Source: Symbiobacterium sp040797425
GTDB taxonomy: Bacteria; Bacillota; Sulfobacillia; Symbiobacteriales; Symbiobacteriaceae
Assembly (NCBI RefSeq): GCF_040797425.1
Contig: NZ_JBFNEH010000013.1
Coordinates: 1-64,000 of the forward strand
Length of the DNA: 64,000 nt
Direction of reading: 5' to 3'
Below, in pieces: positions 36,388-45,956 of the stretch (the first letter of the stretch is position 1; the number at the start of each line of letters is the position of its first letter). The notes under the pieces are model-generated. The model was given only the letters and a program-made list of their open reading frames with translations. It was not told where the DNA came from and searched no databases. A program made the position numbers and the translations under genes.

Positions 36388-36689
36388 TACATGATGCGGA
36401 AGAAAAGGTCGTGAAAAATCTTACCCCGAAAGAACCACCCCCCTCCCCCGAAGGTGCGAAACGGGGTTCCTGGAGGATGGGCCGGGGCATCCCGGTCGTG
36501 GTGCCGAGGTGCTTGGGGCCGGGGAATGGGCGGGCGCGCCGGCCCGCGGGTACGGCGACGGGGCGACCCGCAGGCGGACAGCAGGAAGTCCCGGGTCTGC
36601 TGGACCCACTCGCGGAGGGAAGGCGGCAGGCCGCCGCCAGGACACATGCCGGCGGTCTGCAAAGCTAGCGGTCAGGGCAGAAGAAAGCA
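36388..36689. other. Intergenic region, nothing recognised
   Basis: About 300 bp of GC-rich DNA upstream of the fru promoter. Open frames exist on both strands but none has a credible start site, conserved sequence or protein-like composition. Confidence 0.5.
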
Positions 36690-36727
36690 GGGCCGTCCCG
36701 CGGCGCGACCTGCGCTCGGGACGGCCC
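36690..36727 (-). terminator. Terminator after the repeat-protein gene
   Basis: GGGCCGTCCCG and CGGGACGGCCC form a perfect 11-bp stem. On the minus strand it is followed by TGCTTTCTTC, and it lies about 105 bp past the stop of the gene ending at 36833. Confidence 0.8.
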
Positions 36728-36832
36728 CGTCCGGGACCGCGTATGATTCTGCCGCACGGGAACCACGCCTGAAACCGGGCGCTGCCCTGGCGCCCCGCGC
36801 CCCACGCCGCGGCGGGACGGCCGCGCCGCCGC

Positions 36833-37330
36833 TCACGACCCCGCCGAACGGGACGAGGCGTTGGAACTGTCCAGGTACATCTGGTAGTACACCATGGCTG
36901 CCAGCGCGGCGGCCACCAGGTCGGGCACACCGATGACCTCCAGGTTGCAGTCCTTCCCGATCATCGTGCCCCCGATCCGGCCCGTTAGCCGGCCGGTGCC
37001 GGCATTCAGGTTGACGTCGGCGCCGTCGACGTTGCCGCCGATCCGGCCTGTGATCTGGTTGCCGTTCTGCACCAGGGCGATGTCCCAGCCGATCACCTCG
37101 CCGCCCATCCGGCCGTGGCCCTCGTTGCCACTGATGAAGAAGCGGATGTCCTTTCCGTCCACAGAGCCGCCCCAGCGCCCGCTGAGCACCCTGCCGTCGA
37201 AGGTGAAATTCACGTCTTTCCCCGCAAAGGCGCCGCCGAAGCGACCGGTGAGGTGTCCGTCTGCGTAGGAAACACGGATGTCGTTGCCCACCATCCAGCC
37301 GCCGATGCGCCCCTCAACCCTGCCGCTCAC
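36833..37330 (-). CDS. Beta-solenoid-like repeat protein with C-terminal hydrophobic helix (165 aa)
   Basis: The protein is built from six consecutive units of about 21 residues, each beginning GR-[hydrophobic]-GG and carrying a G-[KNAW]-D-[IVC] core: GRIGGWMVGNDIRV, GRFGGAFAGKDVNF, GRWGGSVDGKDIRF, GRMGGEVIGWDIAL, GRIGGNVDGADVNL and GRIGGTMIGKDCNL. It ends in a hydrophobic helix (LVAAALAAMVYYQMYL) and a Ser-rich tail. The GTG at 37330 is chosen because gggaggaag is 7 bp upstream. The repeat predicts a stacked beta coil, similar in style to bactofilins or bacterial adhesin stalks, but I do not recognise the family. Own terminator, monocistronic. Confidence 0.75.
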   Translation of the reverse strand: MSGRVEGRIGGWMVGNDIRVSYADGHLTGRFGGAFAGKDVNFTFDGRVLSGRWGGSVDGKDIRFFISGNEGHGRMGGEVIGWDIALVQNGNQITGRIGGNVDGADVNLNAGTGRLTGRIGGTMIGKDCNLEVIGVPDLVAAALAAMVYYQMYLDSSNASSRSAGS

Positions 37331-37440
37331 GTGTTCTTCCTCCCAACTGGTTGTCGCCCGGACCGAGCCTGCGTACACAGCTTTCTGTCTCAAGAGAGCA
37401 ACTCTCTGTGGAGAAACGTTCGGGACGGCGGAAAACAGAG

Positions 37441-37475
37441 AACACCCCCGTCGCGTTTCCACGCACGGGGGTGTT
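37441..37475 (-). terminator. Terminator of prkA
   Basis: AACACCCCCGT and ACGGGGGTGTT form a perfect 11-bp stem with a 13-nt loop. On the minus strand it is followed by CTCTGTTTTCC. It lies 13 bp past the prkA stop. Confidence 0.85.
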
Positions 37476-37487
37476 AGGCTTTCCTCC

Positions 37488-39383
<1,896 letters not shown>

Positions 39384-39436
39384 GGGTACCCTCCTCTCCC
39401 TCGCAAGCCCGCACCTGTCAGCGGTTGGGATAAAAG

Positions 39437-39462
39437 AGTATATGAGCGAGGGGTAGTCCCGT
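39437..39462 (-). promoter_or_regulatory. Sporulation-type promoter of prkA
   Basis: On the minus strand AC, a 16-bp spacer and CATATACT. This fits the sigma-K form AC-N16/17-CATAnnnTA and also the sigma-E -10 (CATACAnT, 7 of 8). It ends about 55 bp before the start codon. Confidence 0.5.
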
Positions 39463-39473
39463 GTCACGAAAAA

Positions 39474-39496
39474 GGGAAGGGGTCAAGCCCCTTCCC
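39474..39496 (-). terminator. Terminator of the HAD phosphatase gene
   Basis: GGGAAGGGG pairs with CCCCTTCCC around a 5-nt loop, followed on the minus strand by TTTTTCG. It lies 10 bp past the stop. Confidence 0.88.
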
Positions 39497-39505
39497 GCTC
39501 TTCCG

Positions 39506-40282
39506 TCATTCGGCCACCAGGTCGGCCACGCTGTTCAGCACGTAATCCGGCTTCCACGGTGACTGCTCCACCTGCTCCCGCCGGGTGATGCCGGTGAGCA
39601 CCAGGGCTGTGGCCATGCCCGCCTCCCGCCCCATGCGCATGTCCGTCTCCAGCCGATCCCCCACCATGATGCACTCGTGGGGCTGCAGGCCCAGAAGGTC
39701 CATCGCCTCCTGCACCGTGATGGGCGACGGCTTGCCGGTGACCAGCTCCACCTTCTGGCCGGTCACGCCCTCCACCGCGCCGATCATGCCGCCGGCGTCG
39801 GCCACCTCGCCCCCTGCCACCGGGCAGGTGCGGTCGGGGTGGGTGGCGATGAAGTGGGCGCCGTTGCGGATGGCCTGGAGGGCGTCGTTCAGCTTCTTGT
39901 ACGTGAACTGCCGGTCCCAGGAGACCACCACGTACTGGCAGTCCAGCGGGTCCGTGACGATCTGGATGCCCCGCTTCCGCAGCTCCTCGGCCAGGGGCTC
40001 CTCGCCGATCAGGTAGACCTTGGCCCCGGGCGCGTGGCGGCTCAGGTACCGGGCCATGATGATGGAGGAGTTGAGCACCTCCTCCACCGCCGCCTGGATG
40101 CCCAGGCGGTTCAACTTGGCCGCGTAGTTCGAGGCCGGCTCGATGGGCTTGTTGGAGAGGAAGGCAATCCTGGCCCCGCGGCGGCGCAGGGTCGCCAGGG
40201 TCTCCGGCGCGCCGGGGATCGCGTGATCGCCGAGGTAGAGCGTGCCGTCCAGGTCGAAGATGTAGCCCTTGAACTGTTTCAC
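39506..40282 (-). CDS. HAD-IIA family sugar-phosphatase (NagD/AraL-like)
   Basis: A 258-residue HAD hydrolase of subclass IIA. Motif I is FDLDGTLYLGD (nucleophile Asp and acid Asp), motif II includes FLSNKP, motif III is LVTGKPSP and motif IV is MVGDRLETDM, with the C2 cap between II and III. The GTG at 40282 (MKQFKGYIFDLDG) has ggaggg 7 bp upstream; an in-frame GTG 5 codons earlier would overlap that site. It probably dephosphorylates a small phosphorylated metabolite in the cytoplasm. A strongly structured leader precedes it. Confidence 0.87.
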   Translation of the reverse strand: MKQFKGYIFDLDGTLYLGDHAIPGAPETLATLRRRGARIAFLSNKPIEPASNYAAKLNRLGIQAAVEEVLNSSIIMARYLSRHAPGAKVYLIGEEPLAEELRKRGIQIVTDPLDCQYVVVSWDRQFTYKKLNDALQAIRNGAHFIATHPDRTCPVAGGEVADAGGMIGAVEGVTGQKVELVTGKPSPITVQEAMDLLGLQPHECIMVGDRLETDMRMGREAGMATALVLTGITRREQVEQSPWKPDYVLNSVADLVAE

Positions 40283-40300
40283 AGACTTACCCTCCACTAA

Positions 40301-40404
40301 GGACAGCGGTAACGACGTGAAAGGGAGCCGGGCACATGACGCGAAGCCGGTGACCCGTCACCAGGCCGGAATCTCTTCCTGGCTTCGCCGCTGTCCCGCT
40401 CCCT
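40301..40404. ncRNA. Candidate structured RNA element (three-way junction) between HAD and glpP genes
   Basis: A closing helix GGACAGCGG/CCGCTGTCC (40301-40309 with 40388-40396) encloses GCGAAGCC/GGCTTCGC (40341-40348 with 40381-40388). That in turn encloses two hairpins, GGTGAC/GTCACC (40349-40362) and GGAA/TTCC (40368-40379). AGGGAGC (40322-40328) and GCTCCCT (40398-40404) can pair across the closing helix, giving an alternative fold or pseudoknot. On the minus strand the closing helix ends a few bases before the HAD ribosome-binding site; on the plus strand the element is about 185 bp before glpP. It matches no riboswitch class I can recall. Confidence 0.45.
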
Positions 40405-40588
40405 GTGCAGAATGATGCTGTGTTGCGCCATCCGATCCGGGCTTTGTGGGAACGGCCGGCAGGAGACTCCTACCTTTGTACTTGTGTACTTAGCCAGATA
40501 GTGCCGGGAGTAGATACAACAGGGAATCGCGCGCGGGTGTGTCGAATGCTTTATGACAGATCACGTATCAAACAGAAAGGAGCCTGCG

Positions 40589-41200
40589 ATGAAAGCTTCC
40601 TGGCGCCAGCTCGAGTCCTACCCCGTCATCCCCGTGGTGTGGGATGACCATGGCATCGAAGAGATCTTACATATCCCCGTGGCCTTTGTCTACCTCCAAG
40701 ATGGCTCCATCTTCAGCCTGGAGGAAACTTGCCGCCGCATCAAGTCGCACCAGCCCCACGCACGCATATTCTTCCACATTGACCTGGCAGCAGGCATCGC
40801 CGCCGACGAGGCCGGCGTGCGTTTTGCCAAAACCTGCGGCATCGACGGCCTGGTCACCACCCGTCCCAGCCTGATCGAGGCGGGGAAGAAGTACGGGCTG
40901 GAAACGGTCCTCCGGGCCTTTCTGCAGGACTCCCGGTCGCTCCGCCGCACGCTGCAGCTCTGCCAGCGCTGCATGCCCGACGGGCTCGACCTCCTTCCCG
41001 GACCCGTGCTGCCCGAAGTGATGGACGAGATCACCTCGGTGTTATCGCAGCCCGTCATCGGCGGCGGGCTGGTGCGCCGCCCCGAGCAGGTCTGGAGCCT
41101 GCTGCGGGCAGGGTGCCGGGCGGTCAGCACCAGCACTCCCGCCTTGTGGGCGTTGAACCGGTCATCTCCTCCGGTCCGTCCATCGCCTTGCGGCCTGTAA
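40589..41200 (+). CDS. glpP: Glycerol-3-phosphate-responsive antiterminator
   Basis: A 203-residue protein of the GlpP family, a TIM-barrel-like RNA-binding antiterminator. Family features include YPVIPVVWDDHGIEEIL near the start, FFHIDLAAGIAADEAGVRF, DGLVTTRPSLIEAGKK, and the C-terminal VIGGGLVRRPEQV and GCRAVSTSTPALW. The ATG follows aaaggag. In Bacillus, GlpP with glycerol 3-phosphate prevents termination in glp leaders. The neighbouring convergent UgpABE-like operon has a leader terminator that would be a natural target. Confidence 0.9.
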   Translation: MKASWRQLESYPVIPVVWDDHGIEEILHIPVAFVYLQDGSIFSLEETCRRIKSHQPHARIFFHIDLAAGIAADEAGVRFAKTCGIDGLVTTRPSLIEAGKKYGLETVLRAFLQDSRSLRRTLQLCQRCMPDGLDLLPGPVLPEVMDEITSVLSQPVIGGGLVRRPEQVWSLLRAGCRAVSTSTPALWALNRSSPPVRPSPCGL

Positions 41201-41236
41201 GAGGCCGGCAACAGTCGATCGCCGTCTGCTTCGGGT

Positions 41237-41266
41237 ACCGGCCGGGGAGCTTGCTCCCCGGCCGGT
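41237..41266. terminator. Bidirectional terminator between glpP and ugpB
   Basis: ACCGGCCGGGGAGC and GCTCCCCGGCCGGT form a 14-bp stem with a very short loop, placed between the convergent stops of glpP (41200) and ugpB (41282). Confidence 0.75.
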
Positions 41267-41281
41267 CCTCTGCACGTGCCC

Positions 41282-42637
41282 TCACATCGCACTCTGCATC
41301 AGGGCGGCGGCGTCGTCAAGCGCCTGCTTGACGGTGGCCTCCTTCAACACGGCTTTCTGCAGATACTTCACCAGGATTTCCTGCGCCTCGTTGTAGGACG
41401 GCGCCTGCGGCCGGGACTGGGCATACTGCAGGAAGTCCACGGCGGTCCTGGCCTGAGGGAACTCCTTGAAGTAGTCGGCCATCATGTCGACTGCGCCCTG
41501 CGTGATGGGAATGTAGCCGGTAGCCTGGGCAAACGAGGCCGCATTCTCATCGCTGGTCAGCCACTTCAGGAACTTCCAGGCAGCCTCCTGCTGCTCCCGC
41601 GGCACGACGTTCAGGATGGCGATGTTGGCACCGCCCGTCGGCGTGGCATAGCCCTTCGGGCCCGCAGGCAGGAAGGCAGTGGTAATCTCGTAGCCGTTCT
41701 CAGCGCCACCGTTCACGTGGCTCTTCAGGCGGCCGGTGGTGCTGTAGATCATGGCGGCCTTGCCGGTGGTCAGGGCGTTGGTGGTCACGTCCCAGGCGTT
41801 ATACTTCTCGCCCTGCGGCATTTCCATCAGGCCGTCGTCGATCAGGTCAACCCAGAACTGCAGCGCCTGCTGCCCGGGTTCCTCGTTCACCACCACCTTC
41901 TTGCCGTCGTCGCTGTACACCCGGCCGCCGGCCTGGTACAGCATGGCCTCGAAGAACCACTGATCCACCGGGGTCAGGAAGCCCCACCGCTCCACGGTAC
42001 CGTCGGGAGCCCGCTTGACCAGCTTCTCAGCGTACTGGCGCAGCTCTTCCCAGGTCTTCGGGCCCTCGGGATCCAAACCCTCCTGTTCCAGGATGGTCTT
42101 GTTCAGGTAGAGAATCGGCACCGAACGGTTGAAGGGGATCGAAATCGTCTGGCCGTCCCACTGCGTCTCCTTCATCAGGCCGGGCAGGTACCGCGCCAGG
42201 TCCTCGGGAGAGGCCAGGGTGTTGATGTCCGCCAACACGCCGTTGTCGGCGAAGAAGGGGATGGAGGCCACTTCGATCATGGTCATGGCCGGTGCGGCCC
42301 CAGCGGAGATGGCGGTGGCAACCTTCTGGTGGTTGGTGTAGTAGTCGCCCTGGTAAATCGCATCCACCTGGACTTCATTCTGCTCGCTGTTGAACCGCTG
42401 GCTCGCCTCCTCGATCCATTTCCGGGTGTTGCCGCCCACGGAGAACCAGAACTCGATCTTGACGGGCTGCGTGGAACCGCTCTGCTGCTGGGTTGTCTGG
42501 GTCCCGCCGGGGGCATTACCCGTGTTGCCGTTGCTGCTGTTGTCGGACGGGGCCGAGGAGCTGCCACCGCATGCAGCCAGGATCAGCGTGGCGGCCAGCA
42601 GAGTCGAGACCAGCTTGGTCTTGGAGCGCTTCGCCAT
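41282..42637 (-). CDS. ugpB: UgpB-like ABC transporter substrate-binding lipoprotein
   Basis: A 451-residue binding protein. The lipobox is LLAATLILAACGGSS and a long Asn/Gly/Gln/Ser linker follows. The mature part resembles glycerol-3-phosphate-binding UgpB: IEFWFSVGGNTRKWIEEAS, IYQGDYYTNHQKVATAI, IPFNRSVPILYLNKTIL and ATGYIPITQGAVD near the end. The glpP neighbour supports glycerol 3-phosphate or glycerophosphodiesters as substrate (inference). Last gene of the operon. Confidence 0.8.
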   Translation of the reverse strand: MAKRSKTKLVSTLLAATLILAACGGSSSAPSDNSSNGNTGNAPGGTQTTQQQSGSTQPVKIEFWFSVGGNTRKWIEEASQRFNSEQNEVQVDAIYQGDYYTNHQKVATAISAGAAPAMTMIEVASIPFFADNGVLADINTLASPEDLARYLPGLMKETQWDGQTISIPFNRSVPILYLNKTILEQEGLDPEGPKTWEELRQYAEKLVKRAPDGTVERWGFLTPVDQWFFEAMLYQAGGRVYSDDGKKVVVNEEPGQQALQFWVDLIDDGLMEMPQGEKYNAWDVTTNALTTGKAAMIYSTTGRLKSHVNGGAENGYEITTAFLPAGPKGYATPTGGANIAILNVVPREQQEAAWKFLKWLTSDENAASFAQATGYIPITQGAVDMMADYFKEFPQARTAVDFLQYAQSRPQAPSYNEAQEILVKYLQKAVLKEATVKQALDDAAALMQSAM

Positions 42638-42693
42638 GGGGAAACCTCCTCCTCATCGAAGTGGAGTGAGTGTAAGGGGAATACCCCCTGGAC

Positions 42694-43527
42694 TTACGAC
42701 TTGAGCCCTCCTTGCACGAACGAGCGGACTAGGTTCTTCTGGAAGATGAGGAACAACGCCAGGACGGGAGTGACCGCCACCATGTTCCCGGCCATGAGCA
42801 CCGACCAGCTCATGCGGTTCTCGCCGTCCCGCAGCATCGCCACGCCGACGGGAAGGGTACGCACGGCGTCGCTGTTGGTCACCACCAGAGGCCAGAAGTA
42901 CGAGTTCCAGTGCGTGACGAAGGCGAAGAGTGCCACCGTGGTGATGGTCGGCTTGACAATCGGAACGAGTACATGCCAGAGCACCTGGAAGTGGTTGGCG
43001 CCGTCGATCTCAGCAGCGTGAATGAGGTCCTTCGGTACTTGCAGGAAGGCCTGCCGCAGGAGGAAAATGCCGTACGCGCTGGAGGCGAAGGGGATAATGA
43101 GCGCCAGGTAGGTGTCGTACCACCTCAGCTTGTTCATGAGCAGGAAATTGGGCAGGAAGGTGACCTGTGCGGGAATCATCATGGACATGAGGCACAGGGT
43201 GAAGAGCTGGTTCTTGAACTTGAAGTCAAAGTTGGCAAAGGCGTATGCCGCAGCCGTCACCAACGGCAACTGCAGGGCCAGCACACTGCCCGTCACGATG
43301 ACGCTGTTCAGGAAGTAGCGCACGAGCGGAATCGACGCGAACGCTTCCCGGTACGACTCCAGGGTCGCCGGCCGCGGGATGAACTGCGGCGGGAACGTGG
43401 TGGTAGTGCCCGGCGCCTTCAGCGAGGTAACCAGCATCCAGTAGAACGGCACCACGAAGATCAGGGCGGCGAACACACCCACCAGGGCGCGGCTCCAGTC
43501 TCCCAAACGTCTTGCCAGCGGGCTCAA
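42694..43527 (-). CDS. ugpE: UgpE-like ABC transporter permease
   Basis: A 277-residue MalG/UgpE-type permease with six membrane helices. The EAA loop is DLIHAAEIDGANHFQVLWHV and the C-terminus FQKNLVRSFVQGGLKS is typical. It starts 13 bp after the ugpA stop. Confidence 0.84.
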   Translation of the reverse strand: MSPLARRLGDWSRALVGVFAALIFVVPFYWMLVTSLKAPGTTTTFPPQFIPRPATLESYREAFASIPLVRYFLNSVIVTGSVLALQLPLVTAAAYAFANFDFKFKNQLFTLCLMSMMIPAQVTFLPNFLLMNKLRWYDTYLALIIPFASSAYGIFLLRQAFLQVPKDLIHAAEIDGANHFQVLWHVLVPIVKPTITTVALFAFVTHWNSYFWPLVVTNSDAVRTLPVGVAMLRDGENRMSWSVLMAGNMVAVTPVLALFLIFQKNLVRSFVQGGLKS

Positions 43528-43540
43528 CGAGACTCCCCCC

Positions 43541-44467
43541 TCAGTCGTAATGGACCTTCTTCTCGGCGTACTTGAACTGCAGCACCGTCAGGATCAGGAT
43601 GATGAGGAACAGTACGGTGGAAGCCGCTGTCGCCTGGCCGATCTTGTAGAAGCGGAAGCCGTGCTGGTAGATGTAGAAGACCAGAACGGTCGTCGCATCC
43701 ACCGGTCCGCCACCCGTCATCACGCGCACGCTGTCGAAGACCTGGAACGACGCGATGATCGAGGTCACGGTCAGGAAGAAGGTCGTGGGCGACAGGAGAG
43801 GAAAGGTGATCTTCCAGAACCGCTGGAAGGAGTTGGCGCCGTCGATCTTCGCGGCCTCGTGGAGTTCCTCCGGTATGGCCTGAAGGCCGGAGAGGAAGAT
43901 GACCATGTCGTAGCCGATGGCCTTCCACACGGTGACGATGATGACCGAAAGGAGCGCCGTATCCACGCCGGCCAGCCAGCGGCTGGGCGGGAGTCCCACC
44001 AGGCTCAGCAGGTAGTTCAGCAAGCCGTGGTTCGGGTCCATCAACCAGAGCCAGAGCATGGAGATGGAAACCATGGAGACCACGTGGGGCGAGAAGATGG
44101 AGGCCTGAACCCAAGAGACCCAACGCTTCTGCGTGTTCAGCAGGAGGGCGAGCAACAGGGCGAAGGTGAGCGAGCCGCCCACCCTTCCGATGGTGAAGAC
44201 CACCGTGTGCCACAGGGCCTTCAGGAACTCTTCCGAGGTGAAGATGGTGATGTAGTTGTCCAGCCCGACGAACGTCTTCTTGGGGCTGAGGAGGTTCCAC
44301 TTCATGAAGCTCAGGTAAAAGGAATAGATGATGGGCCAGATGTCGAAGACCAGGAAGACGGCCAGGGACGGCGCAATCAGCAAGTACGGCAGCACCTTTC
44401 TCAGCCGGATGCTCGTGCGCGTGGGCACGGAGATCCGGGGCTGAACGGAAGTGGAAATGTTGGCCAC
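43541..44467 (-). CDS. ugpA: UgpA-like ABC transporter permease
   Basis: A 308-residue MalF/UgpA-type permease. Helix 1 is YLLIAPSLAVFLVFDIWP, the EAA loop is ELHEAAKIDGANSFQRFWKI, and TGGGPVDATTVLVFYIYQ is the conserved segment. The ATPase (UgpC) is not encoded in this window. Confidence 0.84.
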   Translation of the reverse strand: MANISTSVQPRISVPTRTSIRLRKVLPYLLIAPSLAVFLVFDIWPIIYSFYLSFMKWNLLSPKKTFVGLDNYITIFTSEEFLKALWHTVVFTIGRVGGSLTFALLLALLLNTQKRWVSWVQASIFSPHVVSMVSISMLWLWLMDPNHGLLNYLLSLVGLPPSRWLAGVDTALLSVIIVTVWKAIGYDMVIFLSGLQAIPEELHEAAKIDGANSFQRFWKITFPLLSPTTFFLTVTSIIASFQVFDSVRVMTGGGPVDATTVLVFYIYQHGFRFYKIGQATAASTVLFLIILILTVLQFKYAEKKVHYD

Positions 44468-44576
44468 GTGCGAACCTCCCTCCCTACAGCGTGGTGTTCA
44501 TGGGCGACACCGGTCGCCGGTCAGCCAGGTCAACAGCGTGGACCCCCCGGCCCGGACCGGCGGCGCAGCCCGTCTC

Positions 44577-45695
44577 CTATTGCCCCGTGTTCATCCACTC
44601 GTCAAGCCGGATCACGCGGATCGTGTCCATCGGTGAAGCTGCACTTGACCGGTACTTCTGCGCCCCTGACTCGAACAGGAGGAACAGCCGGTTGCCATCG
44701 GTATCCACACCCTCAGACATGGGCGGTGCGATGATGGGATTCAGGTTCTGGGTGCGGTTGGTGCTGTCGAGGAACCAGACGGGCACCTCCTGGCCGCCCA
44801 CCGTCACCCGTTGCTGCGGCTCGCCGTTCAGGTCGGGTCGCCGGTACATCGTAAGGCGGCTGTCGTTCCCCCGGCCGTAAGACTGGCTGGTGATGACCGT
44901 GTCATCCGTGAAGGTCATTCCCTGCACGGAATCAGGAATGGACAAGATGTAGCTGGGAATCGCCGGGCCGGACGCAGACTCCACGATCCGGTCTTCCGCG
45001 TCCAGCCTGTATCCGGCCGCCCAGGCGCTGTAACGGGAGCCGTCCGGACTGGTCAGCTTGTGGCTGGCATCGGTCGTGTAGTTGGGCTCCAGGTGAAACT
45101 CACCCACCCAGAGGATGCCGTCGTGGTACGTGGTGAACGAGGCCCGGGCCACGGTCTCCACAACCCCGTCGAACCGCACTCTGTCGCCGTGGTCCGCCTG
45201 CTCCAGGCTCTCCAGCGGCATCCACCACGCCTTGCCGTCCGACGAGACCCACAGGTGATTCTGGCTGATGGCCACACCGCCTGCGTGTCCCGTGTAGGCG
45301 CCGCCGTCGGGCTTGAGGAGGCTGACGGTCTTCACCTCCTGGCCGCTGGAAGCGTCGACGACGGAGAGCGTGCTGGGCTTGTTGCTGTCGTTGTAGCTGG
45401 AAATGATGAGCCAATCCTTGTCCTTCCAGTAGGCGATCCCCTGCGGGATGTGCCCCTCGTCCAGCCCGGGGATGAGCGGCCCTTCATCGCTCAGCTTCCA
45501 GAGCTGGGCGTAGAAAATGGCGTGCTTGCTGGTGTCGATCTTGTCGACCGCCGCCTGGTCCACGGAGGCAGCCGATTCCGCGCCCGAATCGGACGGCTCG
45601 GTGGCCGGCGGTGCACCGGCACAGGCAGCCAGAAGCACCGTGATAGGCAACACACCCACCGCCAGACCCAATCTCTTCCACCATGCCCGTGTCAT
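44577..45695 (-). CDS. Lipoprotein of probable beta-propeller type, first gene of the ugp-like operon
   Basis: About 372 residues. The lipobox is LPITVLLAACAGAPP. The mature part has repeated strand-rich units, for example IPQGIAYWKDKDWLIISSY, STLSVVDASSGQEVKTVSL, GGVAISQNHLWVSSDGKAWW, SFTTYHDGILWVGEFHL and QGMTFTDDTVITSQSYG. They suggest an extracytoplasmic beta-propeller. The ATG at 45695 is used because cggcaggag lies about 9 bp upstream; two further ATG/Met codons occur just before it. Position at the head of a glycerophosphate transport operon suggests a role in processing or binding the substrate outside the cell (inference). Confidence 0.72.
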   Translation of the reverse strand: MTRAWWKRLGLAVGVLPITVLLAACAGAPPATEPSDSGAESAASVDQAAVDKIDTSKHAIFYAQLWKLSDEGPLIPGLDEGHIPQGIAYWKDKDWLIISSYNDSNKPSTLSVVDASSGQEVKTVSLLKPDGGAYTGHAGGVAISQNHLWVSSDGKAWWMPLESLEQADHGDRVRFDGVVETVARASFTTYHDGILWVGEFHLEPNYTTDASHKLTSPDGSRYSAWAAGYRLDAEDRIVESASGPAIPSYILSIPDSVQGMTFTDDTVITSQSYGRGNDSRLTMYRRPDLNGEPQQRVTVGGQEVPVWFLDSTNRTQNLNPIIAPPMSEGVDTDGNRLFLLFESGAQKYRSSAASPMDTIRVIRLDEWMNTGQ

Positions 45696-45725
45696 CGGCA
45701 TCATCTCCTGCCGGGGAGAAAACGA

Positions 45726-45777
45726 AAACCCGCACCAAGAGCAGCGGCCTTCCGACCGTGCTCATGGTGACGGGTTT
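45726..45777 (-). terminator. Leader terminator (candidate GlpP-controlled attenuator)
   Basis: On the minus strand AAACCCG, CACCA and GAGCA pair with TGCTC, TGGTG and CGGGTTT in one long, nearly continuous stem, followed by TTCGTTTTC. It lies between the candidate promoter (-10 at 45821-45826) and the first structural gene (start 45695), so it is a leader terminator rather than a gene end. GlpP acts on such leaders. Confidence 0.65.
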
Positions 45778-45820
45778 CTCGTCATCTCTACCCAAGGTAT
45801 TCGTTTGTGCTCTGTCCTCA

Positions 45821-45826
45821 TTATAC
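45821..45826 (-). promoter_or_regulatory. -10 element of the ugp-like operon
   Basis: A perfect TATAAT on the minus strand, preceded by a poor -35 region. Transcription from here would give a leader of about 115 nt containing the terminator described at 45726-45777. Confidence 0.45.
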
Positions 45827-45876
45827 ACGATGGGTCCGCCAAAGAAAAGGCTTTTCTCTGATGGATCATAATGCAC

Positions 45877-45903
45877 ACGGCGCTCAATCAATTTCATAAG
45901 ATC
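45877..45903 (+). promoter_or_regulatory. Sigma-K-like promoter of ugd
   Basis: AC (45877-45878), a 16-bp spacer and CATAAGATC (45895-45903), about 55 bp before the ugd start. It fits the Bacillus sigma-K form AC-N16/17-CATAnnnTA with one change. Confidence 0.45.
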
Positions 45904-45956
45904 AAAAGGAGTGCAGCCAACCGCGGGTACCGTGCCGCCGGTTCGGGGGTGATCGC

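Noticed and set aside
36388..36940. Several 80-170-codon frames between fruR and the repeat protein
   Set aside because: No start signals, no recognisable residues pattern, and a strong terminator lies inside them.
40301..40404. tRNA, SRP RNA or known riboswitch at this structured element
   Set aside because: No acceptor/anticodon layout, no SRP GGAAG-type loop context, and none of the consensus cores of TPP, FMN, cobalamin, SAM or glycine riboswitches is seen.
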